Shown here: piece after piece, positions 42,424 to 50,088 of the stretch
How the letters are laid out: each line of letters begins with the position of its first letter
Numbering within the stretch: position 1 is the stretch's first letter
DNA from: Bryobacterales bacterium
GTDB lineage: Bacteria; Acidobacteriota; Terriglobia; Bryobacterales; UBA6623
NCBI GenBank assembly: GCA_022826925.1
Contig: JAJDTX010000159.1
Coordinates: forward strand, 37,252 to 101,251
Direction of reading: 5' to 3'
Length of the DNA: 64,000 nt
Notes under the pieces: generated by a model
Told to the model about the DNA's origin: nothing
Seen by the model: only the letters and a program-made list of their open reading frames with translations
The model's database searches: none
Translations under genes and position numbers: made by a program

Positions 42424-44529
42424 CTAGTCGCCGCTGGTGCCGACCGTCTCGCGCGGCGCCTCGGAAGCCCCGCCGATCTGGACCAAGGCCGGCGCCACGG
42501 GCTCCTTGAGGACTTCCTGGCGGTACATCTTCATCAGCCGCGCTTCCTCCTCGGCTGACAGCTTGCGGTCGCGCGCGCCGCTGGCAGGCACCTCTTCGCC
42601 GCTGGCCTCCGCCGCTTGGAGCTTCTTGTCACGCGCCGCAATCTTCTCTTCGCGGGCATTCTGCGGACCCTCGGAAACTTGCGCTCCGCGCGCCGCATGC
42701 TCGGCGTTGATGTGCAGCTTCTCGCTCAGGTGGGTGATCTCGTCCACCTTGCGGCCGCCGGCATAGATCTTGTGGCGGCCGTGCTCGCCGTACCAGTTCG
42801 ACAGCGTGGCGGTCATGTGCATCTTCTCGATGATGTTGCGCCAGCCGATGCCCGTGTTGTAGGCGCAGAAGGAGATCTCGCCCTCCTGCGTGCCGTACGG
42901 GATCACGCACATCTCGGTGCGCCGGAAGTCGTAGTTGAACAGATCCTGGAACCACATGCCCGCCACGAACAGGAAGTTCCACGGATCGTTCCGCCGGGCC
43001 GTGCCCTTGCCGTAGCTCTTCCCGCTCAGCGAGAACGACTTGTCGAACTTCTTCAGCAAGTCGAACATCGAGAAGTCCTTGGGGGCCTTCGCCGGGTTGT
43101 AGTTCTTCAACAGCGCCAGCGCCATCTGGACATTGGACGCCAGCTTGCCCCGGCCCGAATCGGTGACGCGCCGGATGTCCTGCACGAACTGCGGCACGTT
43201 GATGAACTCCGCCACGGGCGACATGTCCTTGGTCTGCTTGTTGATCATGAAGGCCGTGCCGACGCCGCAGTTGGGGTGGCAGCCGCAGCTGACCTGGCCC
43301 CACTGGGCCTGCGGCCCGTGCGCCAAGTCGGCCGCGTCGACGAAGCTGCCCATCACGGAGATGGGAAACCAGTCGCGCGTCGGCTCGGTGATGCCGACCT
43401 GCTTCTTGACGTCGTGCGCCAGATGGCTCAGCGTGTAGCGCTGGCGCATGCGGCGCTCGTCGGTGATCTCCTCGTCACGCCCGGTGAACGACACCGGCTG
43501 GAAGGCGATGAAGGCGATCCGGCCGGGGTTGTCCCTGGCGAACTGGATGATCGGGCCGACCTCCTCGTTGTTGACGTTATTGACCAGCGTGGTCACCAGC
43601 ACGATCTCGATGCCGGCATCGTGCATGTTCTCGATCGCCTTGATCTTGACGTCGAACAGGTTGCCGATCTTGCGGTGCTGGTTCGGCTCGTTGCCGATAC
43701 CGTCGAACTGCAGGTATGCGTAGCGCATGCCCGCGTCGGCAGCGGCCTCGGCGAACTCGCGGTTCTTGGCGAACTCGATGCCGTTGGTGGCGGCCTGGAC
43801 CGAGTTGTAGCCGATCTGGCGGCAGTACTGCACGGCCTTGAGGAAGTACGGCGACATCGTCGGCTCGCCGCCCGAGAACTGCACCGACATCTGGCGGCGC
43901 GGCTTGATCTTGATGGCGTTGTCGAGGATCGTCTTGATCTCTTCCCACTCGAGCTCGTGGACGAAGCCGACCTGGTTGGCGTCCATGAAGCACGGGTCGC
44001 ACATCATGTTGCAGCGGTTGGTGAGATCGACGGTCAGCACCGCACCGCGGCCGAACTTCACGCTCGAAGAGCCGTGGTTGTGCAGTTCCTCGTCGTTGTG
44101 GGAGCGAATATCGCGTCCGGGGAACTGGGCCTCGATGTGCTCCAAGAACTTGGCGTCGATCGCCATCACATCTTCGGTCTTGCCGTGAATGGGGCAGTCC
44201 TTGACCATCCAGATCTCGTTGCCGCGCTGCACGATCGTGGCCTTGACCTCGCCGACCTTCTCGGTCTTGAGGATGGAATAGTCCACCTCGCCGCTGAGGA
44301 TCACCTCGCGAGCCTCGCGCACGCACTTCGGGCACAGGGAGTCGGTCTGCCGCGGCCAGCCCAGCGGCGGCTTGCTCTTCTCCCACGACTTGAGCATGGG
44401 CTTCTCCGACCAAGCGGGCGTAAAGGCAGGGTTGGCCTCCTTGCGGGCGTCCCACTTGCGGGCCACCTTCCAGCCAGCGCGCGCCACCTCGGTCAGGCCC
44501 TTTTCTAGATACTTCACCGGTCGTTGCAC
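42424..44529 (-). CDS. Radical SAM protein resembling tetraether/membrane-spanning lipid synthases
   Basis: 701 aa. The N-terminal C-x2-C (C66, C69) and later C112 in CPIHG form a metal-knuckle-like region; the radical SAM CX3CX2C is C173-C177-C180 (CNMMCDPC), followed by FSGGEPTMS. Downstream cysteines C415, C417, C421 (CGCHPNC) and C541, C555 suggest further iron-sulfur clusters. This order (CPxC...CPxHG...CX3CX2C...late cysteines) recalls MJ0619-type proteins, which include archaeal tetraether synthase Tes and bacterial Mss, joining lipid tails into membrane-spanning lipids. Acidobacteriota make such lipids. The last 90 residues form a charged, probably helical tail not required by the family. 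Assignment is from pattern recall; another C-C-bond radical SAM function is possible. Confidence 0.7.
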   Translation of the reverse strand: MQRPVKYLEKGLTEVARAGWKVARKWDARKEANPAFTPAWSEKPMLKSWEKSKPPLGWPRQTDSLCPKCVREAREVILSGEVDYSILKTEKVGEVKATIVQRGNEIWMVKDCPIHGKTEDVMAIDAKFLEHIEAQFPGRDIRSHNDEELHNHGSSSVKFGRGAVLTVDLTNRCNMMCDPCFMDANQVGFVHELEWEEIKTILDNAIKIKPRRQMSVQFSGGEPTMSPYFLKAVQYCRQIGYNSVQAATNGIEFAKNREFAEAAADAGMRYAYLQFDGIGNEPNQHRKIGNLFDVKIKAIENMHDAGIEIVLVTTLVNNVNNEEVGPIIQFARDNPGRIAFIAFQPVSFTGRDEEITDERRMRQRYTLSHLAHDVKKQVGITEPTRDWFPISVMGSFVDAADLAHGPQAQWGQVSCGCHPNCGVGTAFMINKQTKDMSPVAEFINVPQFVQDIRRVTDSGRGKLASNVQMALALLKNYNPAKAPKDFSMFDLLKKFDKSFSLSGKSYGKGTARRNDPWNFLFVAGMWFQDLFNYDFRRTEMCVIPYGTQEGEISFCAYNTGIGWRNIIEKMHMTATLSNWYGEHGRHKIYAGGRKVDEITHLSEKLHINAEHAARGAQVSEGPQNAREEKIAARDKKLQAAEASGEEVPASGARDRKLSAEEEARLMKMYRQEVLKEPVAPALVQIGGASEAPRETVGTSGD

Positions 44530-44771
44530 TGGTCTCTCCTCGCTCAGATCTACTTGTCGCTGCGCCCGGCCGATTCAGCCCGTCGCGCCAGCAAGCCAAG
44601 GACCTGTTGCCGATCGATCCGGCAACAGAATCACACCAAGGTTAATTGTCCATACGGTGCTGGGCAGACGCAACCGAGAATTCCGGCAAATTTCCGAATC
44701 GCAAGAATTGGCAACTCTATGGCAGTATTGTGGGCTGAACGGCAGCCTAGCGGCCGCCTCAGTGCGACGGC

Positions 44772-45863
44772 ATGGCACTGGAATCGTCTTCTCGCCTGAA
44801 GCAGCGGGCGCACGAGCTCGGCTTCGAACTCGCGGGCGTGGCCACACCGGGGCCAACGCTGGAGGCGATGTTCTACCCGCAGTGGCTGGAGCAGGGCTAC
44901 CACGGCGAGATGGCCTACCTTGCGGGCCGACGGGGCGAGCTGCGCGCCGACGCCCGCTCGCTGCTGCCATCGGCGAGGTCGGTGATCTGCCTGGGAAAGG
45001 TATACAACACGCCGGATCCCTACTCGACCGAATTCGAAGCCGGAGGGCAGGGTTGGGTCTCCCGGTACGCCTGGGGCGAGGACTACCACGACGTGATGAA
45101 GTCCCGCTTGCAGGAGCTGGCGGACTGGATCCGCTGCGAATACGGCAGCGGAGTGAAGTGCAAGGTCTGCGTCGACACGTCGCCGCTGCTGGAGCGGGCC
45201 TATGCCCGTGGTGCGGGGCTGGGCTGGATCGGCAAGAACTGCTGCCTCATCGACGAGCAGCTCGGCTCGTGGTTCTTCCTCGGGGAGATCTTGACTTCGC
45301 TGGAGTTCGAGCCCGACGACGACGCGCCCTACCGCTGCGGCACCTGCCGCCGCTGCATCGACGCCTGCCCGACCGATGCCCTGGTCGAAGTCGAGGCTGA
45401 TGCCGGTCCCCCGTACGCCCTGGACTCGCGGCTGTGCATCTCGTACTGGACCATCGAGCTGCGCGGGCCCATACCGGCGGACCACCGGGAGTCGATCGGG
45501 TCGCACGTCTTCGGCTGCGACATCTGCCAAGATGTCTGCCCTTGGAACAGCCCGCGGCGGGCAGCCACCAGCGAGGAGCCATCGTTCGCGCCGGAGAACG
45601 CGACGCCCGGCCTGGCGGAAATTGCCGAACTTAGCGAGGACGAGTTCAACGCCCGGTTCGGGGGCTCACCGATCCAGCGCAGCCGCTACGCGGGATTCCT
45701 GCGAAACGTTGCAGTGGCAATGGGCAACAGCGGCAACTTGTCTTTCCAAGATGCCTTGAAGAAGCTGGCGCGATCCGGCCAGCCGCTCGTGCGCGAACAC
45801 GCCGAGTGGGCGCTAGCCAAGCTGCAGCGCGAAACCGAAGGAGAAGCACCCGGCGCGAAGTGA
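44772..45863 (+). CDS. queG: Epoxyqueuosine reductase
   Basis: 363 aa. The cobalamin-binding N-terminal domain includes YHGEMAYLAGRRGELRADAR and the conserved GAGLGWIGKNCCLI. Two [4Fe-4S] motifs follow: CGTCRRCIDACP and CDICQDVCPWN. The C-terminal HEAT-like region ends the protein (FLRNVAVAMGN). It reduces epoxyqueuosine to queuosine in tRNA, the last step of that modification. The gene is divergent from the radical SAM gene across a 242-bp gap and convergent with the TIG-like gene. No other que gene is in the window. Confidence 0.95.
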   Translation: MALESSSRLKQRAHELGFELAGVATPGPTLEAMFYPQWLEQGYHGEMAYLAGRRGELRADARSLLPSARSVICLGKVYNTPDPYSTEFEAGGQGWVSRYAWGEDYHDVMKSRLQELADWIRCEYGSGVKCKVCVDTSPLLERAYARGAGLGWIGKNCCLIDEQLGSWFFLGEILTSLEFEPDDDAPYRCGTCRRCIDACPTDALVEVEADAGPPYALDSRLCISYWTIELRGPIPADHRESIGSHVFGCDICQDVCPWNSPRRAATSEEPSFAPENATPGLAEIAELSEDEFNARFGGSPIQRSRYAGFLRNVAVAMGNSGNLSFQDALKKLARSGQPLVREHAEWALAKLQRETEGEAPGAK

Positions 45864-45867
45864 GCGC

Positions 45868-46317
45868 CTAGTTGTTCCTTCTCCGGCGATTGTTCTCGGG
45901 CTCGGCCTCTTCGGCGGGCTCGGCGTCGATGATCTCGAGTTCGACATCACCCTCTTCAGCGCGTTGCTTGGCGGTCGCCTCATCGACGATCTCCAATGCG
46001 ATCGGCTGCTCCATGTAGGCGGCGCCGGCACCGCCGGTGAGAATCATCAGCCGATAGCGCTTCATCTCCGTGCCATCGGGCACCTTGAACGTGATCGCGT
46101 CAGCGGTCTGCTCGGTAATCTCAACCTCTACATCGGTGCCGCCGGCAGTGATGTAGAGCCTGTCCACGGTGGGCTGGGCGAGATCCGAACCCTTGGCGAC
46201 AGCCGTGCCGCCGGGCGCAACGGCATCGGGCACAACCTCAGTCAGGCGGGGCACGGCCAGCGCCATCCCGCACGCCAGCGTTAGCAAGAGGATCGTGAGA
46301 CGGAATGTACTTTTCAT
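45868..46317 (-). CDS. Small secreted protein with IPT/TIG-like domain and acidic tail
   Basis: 149 aa from the ATG at 46317. Two ATGs are possible; GGAGG lies 7 bp before this one but only about 1 bp before the one at 46323, so this start is chosen. Signal peptide to about residue 23. The mature part (VPRLTEVVPDAVAPGGTAVA, then DAITFKVPDG) matches an IPT/TIG Ig-like beta domain of about 80 residues. A very acidic segment (EEGDVELEIIDAEPAEEAEP) and a terminal RRRRNN follow. Its role is unknown; it could bind a surface partner. A good promoter lies directly upstream. Confidence 0.75.
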   Translation of the reverse strand: MKSTFRLTILLLTLACGMALAVPRLTEVVPDAVAPGGTAVAKGSDLAQPTVDRLYITAGGTDVEVEITEQTADAITFKVPDGTEMKRYRLMILTGGAGAAYMEQPIALEIVDEATAKQRAEEGDVELEIIDAEPAEEAEPENNRRRRNN

Positions 46318-46725
46318 GACCATCCCTCCTTCCGGTGGAACGATATTAAACCACACTCGCTCCGGGCGCAACCAAAAATCGCGGGCGGTTGCGAGACCCG
46401 CGAGGTCACGCGCGCCCAAGATCGAAGGCACCCGCACCGCAGGGCTAGCTAAGACGGTCTCGCTCTTCTTACGGCGCCACGTTGAGTTATGTTGGCTGCC
46501 CGCCACTACAATGGCGAAGGCATCGCTGATGAGGATCTTAAGGAGCTGTAGCGCCGCTCCGACCCGCGCTGCTAGATCCCCGCGACGGGCGTCGCCGCAC
46601 ATCATGGATCACTGGTTCCCGGCTGGCGGTCCCCCGCTGCGCGGCACGGAACTCGAACCTGCAGGCCCGCGGTGAAATACAGCACCTCGTTGCTTTCCGT
46701 CTTGCGGAGCTTGCCCTGGCGAAAG
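46318..46725. other. Divergent intergenic region (TIG-like gene / third sulfatase)
   Basis: Apart from the leftward promoter at 46343-46371, these 408 bp hold little. A TACAAT at 46507-46512 on the plus strand could start a transcript towards the sulfatase with a long leader; a 12-codon frame begins at 46511, overlapping it. No inverted repeat or RNA structure stood out. Confidence 0.4.
46343..46371 (-). promoter_or_regulatory. Promoter of the TIG-like protein gene
   Basis: On the minus strand TTGCGC (46371-46366, 4/6 match) is followed after exactly 17 bp by TAATAT (46348-46343, 4/6). Transcription would start near 46336, leaving a 20-nt leader with the AGGAGG ribosome-binding site. Confidence 0.5.
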
Positions 46726-48471
46726 ATGGTTCACGCACGACACATCATCGGGGCCGTGACAGCGCTCGGGTTGCTGCTTGCGGGGGTCGCGCGGGCCGCG
46801 AAGCCAAACGTCGTGATCGTAATGACGGACGATCAGGGCTACGGCGATCTTTCCGTTCATGGGAACCCTGTGTTGCGGACACCGCACCTAGACCGGCTGC
46901 ATGCCCAGTCGGTCCGCTTCACCGACTTTCACGTCAGCCCGTTCTGCACGCCCACCAGAGCGGCGCTGATGACTGGTCGATACGCCGCCAGAACCGGCGC
47001 GTACCGCACGTCGCACGGGAGCACTGCCATCCATCCGCGCGAGGTGACGATGGCAGAGGTCTTCGCCGCCAACGGTTACCGGACCGGACTGTTCGGGAAG
47101 TGGCACCTCGGCGACAACTATCCTTCGCGACCGATGGACAAGGGCTTCCAACATGCCGTTTGGCACCGATGCGGGGGCGTGACACAGATATCTGACTACT
47201 ACGGCAACGACTACTTCGACGACACCTACCTCGTGAACGACAGCTGGACATCGTTCGAAGGCTACTGCACGAATGTGTGGTTTCGCGAAGCCACGCGCTT
47301 CATCGAGGCCGAGCCTGGCGAGCCGTTCTTCGCCTATATCGCCACCAACGCGCCGCACGGCCCGTTCTTGGTAGCGCCCCGCTATAGCAACCCGTACGAG
47401 CGGGCTGGCGACGAGCCGCGGGACGCGGCGTTCAAGGGGATGATCGCCAACTTCGACGAAAACCTCGGCAAGTTCCTCGCCAGGCTTGAGACCCTAGGAA
47501 TCGCCGACAACACGATCCTCATCTTCCTCACAGACAACGGCACGGCGCGCGGCGCCCGCTTCGAAAGCGGAATCAACGGGCTTCCGGATGAAGGCTTCAA
47601 CGCCGGAATGCGAGGCCGCAAGTCTTCGGCCTTCGATGGTGGCCACCGGGTCCCTCTGTTCATCCGCTGGCCCGCGGGCGGCCTTGGCCGGCCGCGCGAT
47701 GTCGGCGGCCTCGCCGCCCACATCGATCTCCTCCCCACCCTGATCGAGCTCTGCGGGCTGGAGCGACGGAGCGGCCCGCCGCTGGACGGGCGATCGCTCG
47801 CCGACACGCTTCGAGGGCACGGCCGACTACCGGACCGAGTGCTCTTTGCGCAGATCCACGGCGGCGCGGGATTCGCGAGACCCGGCGACCGCTGGGAGGG
47901 ATCGGCAGTGATGACCGCCCGTTGGCGCTTGGTCGCAGGCAGCCTTCTCTATGACATGCAAAGGGATCCGTCGCAGATCCGCGACGTCGCGTCAGAGCAT
48001 CCCGAGACGGTCACACGGCTCAGGGCCGCACACGAGCGCTGGTACCGCTCGATCAAGCCGGCCATGCGCCCCACTCGGATCGTGATCGGCCACGAGGCCG
48101 AGAATCCCGCCGACCTTACCAGCCAAGAGTGGCAAGCGCCTGGCAGCCACGTGGTCTGGAGCCGCAGCCACTTGGAGCAGCGCAAGATGGAGAGCTGGCC
48201 GTGGCTGGTAGACGTGAGCCGCGCGGGAAGTTACCGATTCACCCTCTCTCGCTGGCCTAGATACTTAGCCCGCCCTATCGCATCGACACGGGCACGGCTG
48301 GAGATCGGCGACATCGTCCGCGAATCAGTGATTCCGGAGCCGGATACTGTCACGGAAGTCTCGTTTGAAGTCGAACTCTCGGCTGGCCCGGCGGAACTCC
48401 AGACATGGCTTACGGAGCCGGGCGGACAGAGCCACGGCGCATACTTCGTGAGGGTCGAGCGACTCGAATAG
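46726..48471 (+). CDS. Arylsulfatase with C-terminal beta domain, exported
   Basis: 581 aa from the ATG at 46726, which begins a clean signal peptide (residues 1-25); an in-frame GTG at 46672 is less likely. The sulfatase core starts NVVIVMTDDQGYGDLSVHGN; the formylglycine motif is CTPTR in PFCTPTRAALMTGRYA; GLFGKWHLGDNYPSRPMDKG and FLTDNGTARG follow. After the catalytic domain come about 150 residues forming an extra beta-rich region, possibly carbohydrate-binding (SYRFTLSRWPRYLARPI). Unlike the two sulfatases at 36.6-39.9 kb it uses a Sec-type signal. Substrate unknown. Confidence 0.92.
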   Translation: MVHARHIIGAVTALGLLLAGVARAAKPNVVIVMTDDQGYGDLSVHGNPVLRTPHLDRLHAQSVRFTDFHVSPFCTPTRAALMTGRYAARTGAYRTSHGSTAIHPREVTMAEVFAANGYRTGLFGKWHLGDNYPSRPMDKGFQHAVWHRCGGVTQISDYYGNDYFDDTYLVNDSWTSFEGYCTNVWFREATRFIEAEPGEPFFAYIATNAPHGPFLVAPRYSNPYERAGDEPRDAAFKGMIANFDENLGKFLARLETLGIADNTILIFLTDNGTARGARFESGINGLPDEGFNAGMRGRKSSAFDGGHRVPLFIRWPAGGLGRPRDVGGLAAHIDLLPTLIELCGLERRSGPPLDGRSLADTLRGHGRLPDRVLFAQIHGGAGFARPGDRWEGSAVMTARWRLVAGSLLYDMQRDPSQIRDVASEHPETVTRLRAAHERWYRSIKPAMRPTRIVIGHEAENPADLTSQEWQAPGSHVVWSRSHLEQRKMESWPWLVDVSRAGSYRFTLSRWPRYLARPIASTRARLEIGDIVRESVIPEPDTVTEVSFEVELSAGPAELQTWLTEPGGQSHGAYFVRVERLE

Positions 48472-48695
48472 TCTCGAGACCCGGTGGACTCTATCGGGCA
48501 CAGGGGCTCAGCATTGCCCGTGCAGCGCAGTGGAGTAACTTGCCCAGGCGCTTGTCACAGCCCGGCCGCTGTTCGACAGAATCTTGTTCGAGTTGCCGCC
48601 GCTGCAGGCGGACGAATCTGGACCGTTCACCAGCCACTCGGGCCTCACGATCCAAGGCACTGCCGGAGTTTCGTTGAATCGCAAGTGCGATTTTC

Positions 48696-48711
48696 AATTA
48701 TCATGATAATT
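48696..48711. promoter_or_regulatory. Perfect 16-bp palindrome at the promoter of the second DUF4143 gene
   Basis: AATTATCATGATAATT is a perfect palindrome. It contains GATAAT (48705-48710), a 5/6 match to a -10 box, 9 bp before the ATG at 48720. A protein bound here would block transcription. Its core recurs with one mismatch upstream of the first DUF4143 gene (3561-3572). The local AT-richness contrasts sharply with the rest of the window. Confidence 0.5.
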
Positions 48712-48719
48712 TAAAGTTG

Positions 48720-49874
48720 ATGTTTCAACGGTTGCTTTCATTGCCGCAACCCGGAACGGAGACGTTCTTTCTCTGGGGCCCTCGCCAAACAGGTAAGAGC
48801 ACCCTGCTTCGGCGAGCCTATCCGGACAGCCGCTGGATCGACTTGTTGAAGAGTGATGTCTTCGTACGGTACGCGACTCGCCCCGAACTGCTGCGGCTTG
48901 AGATCGAAGAGGAGCCGCCGCTCCCAGGCCAGCAGGTCGTCATCGACGAGATCCAGAAAGTTCCAGCCCTGCTCGACGAGGTCCACTGGCTGATCGAGAA
49001 TCGGGGCGTACACTTCGCCCTATGCGGCTCCAGCGCTCGGAGTGTCCGTCGCGGTGCATCCAATTTGCTCGGAGGGCGCGCCCTGCGGTACGAACTGCGG
49101 GGCCTGACGGCAGGTGAGCTTGGAGACGACTTCGACCTCGACCGAATTCTCAACCGAGGCTACCTGCCCCGAATCTACGGATCAAACCGGCACAGGAAAC
49201 TGCTCGACGCGTACGTGAGTGACTACCTCCAGCAGGAAATCCTAGCCGAGAGGCTCGTCCGGAGCCTTCCCGTGTTCTCAGGATTCCTAGAGGCTGCCTC
49301 GCTCAGCGAAGGGTCGTTCGTCAACTTCTCGAACGTTGCCCGAGAATGCGGCGTGTCGACTCCCACGGCGCAGAGCTACTTCGGAATCTTGGAAGACACG
49401 TTGATCGGACGGTGGCTTCCCGCCTATCGAAAGCGCGTGAAGCGAAGGGTGATCGGCGCGCCGAAGTTCTATTTCGCGGACGTTGGCGTCGTGAACTTGC
49501 TGGCCAAGCGCGGAGTCCTCGAATCTGGATCAGCACTGTACGGACAGGCGTTCGAGAATTGGGTCTTCCACGAGCTCGCGAGCTACATCAGCTACCGCGG
49601 AGTGGACCTGAATCTGACGTACTGGCGGCTGCCGAGCGGCATCGAAGTCGATTTTGTGGTGGGGGATATGCAGGTTGCACTCGAGGCCAAGGCGGCGAAG
49701 AGGATCAACGCACATCATCTCAAGGGCCTTCGCGCACTAGCGGCGGAACATCCCAGGCTCGAGAGACGCATTGTAGTTTGCTTGGAGCCGCAAGCTTGGC
49801 AGGCCAGAGATGGCATTAGCGTTCTTCCTGCATCGACGTTCGCGCACCGCCTCTGGCGGGGGGACCTTCTGTAG
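48720..49874 (+). CDS. AAA+ ATPase with C-terminal DUF4143 (PD-(D/E)XK-like) domain
   Basis: 384 aa from the ATG at 48720. Walker A is GPRQTGKS, Walker B VVIDEIQK, then the sensor ALCGSSARSVRR and the LLGGRALRYELRGLTAGEL turn typical of AAA_14. The C-terminal domain keeps the full nuclease-like pattern: AFENWVFHEL, GIEVDFVV and ALEAKAAK, so the D...E-x-K triad is intact, unlike the paralogue at 2171-3517. There is no partner gene. Such proteins are common, mobile and uncharacterised; suggested links are with toxin-like or DNA-processing roles. No SD is present and a palindrome overlaps the probable -10. Confidence 0.88.
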   Translation: MFQRLLSLPQPGTETFFLWGPRQTGKSTLLRRAYPDSRWIDLLKSDVFVRYATRPELLRLEIEEEPPLPGQQVVIDEIQKVPALLDEVHWLIENRGVHFALCGSSARSVRRGASNLLGGRALRYELRGLTAGELGDDFDLDRILNRGYLPRIYGSNRHRKLLDAYVSDYLQQEILAERLVRSLPVFSGFLEAASLSEGSFVNFSNVARECGVSTPTAQSYFGILEDTLIGRWLPAYRKRVKRRVIGAPKFYFADVGVVNLLAKRGVLESGSALYGQAFENWVFHELASYISYRGVDLNLTYWRLPSGIEVDFVVGDMQVALEAKAAKRINAHHLKGLRALAAEHPRLERRIVVCLEPQAWQARDGISVLPASTFAHRLWRGDLL

Positions 49875-50088
49875 AGCACGGTAAAACGCGTCGGCCGAGA
49901 TCACGCAGCTAACGCCATCTGGCTACGCTGCAATCCCGCGGGACTGCGTGTCTCACAAGCTCATAAGCCTGCCGGTCTGGAGCCTAGCGACCAGTAGCCG
50001 GCGAGCCTGGCGGACGGACCCATGGTGCGTACTTCATGACCGTCGGGCGGCCGGAATAGTGTCGCGAGCGGTCGGATGCCTCGGGCGC

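Noticed and set aside
42616..44508. 630-codon open frame on the plus strand
   Set aside because: It is entirely antisense to the radical SAM gene, whose cysteine motifs and length are convincing. Long antisense frames are expected at this G+C content.
48484..48714. 76-codon frame between the third sulfatase and the second DUF4143 gene
   Set aside because: There is no recognisable domain, no SD, and other frames in the same 248 bp are equally open. A decayed gene end cannot be excluded.
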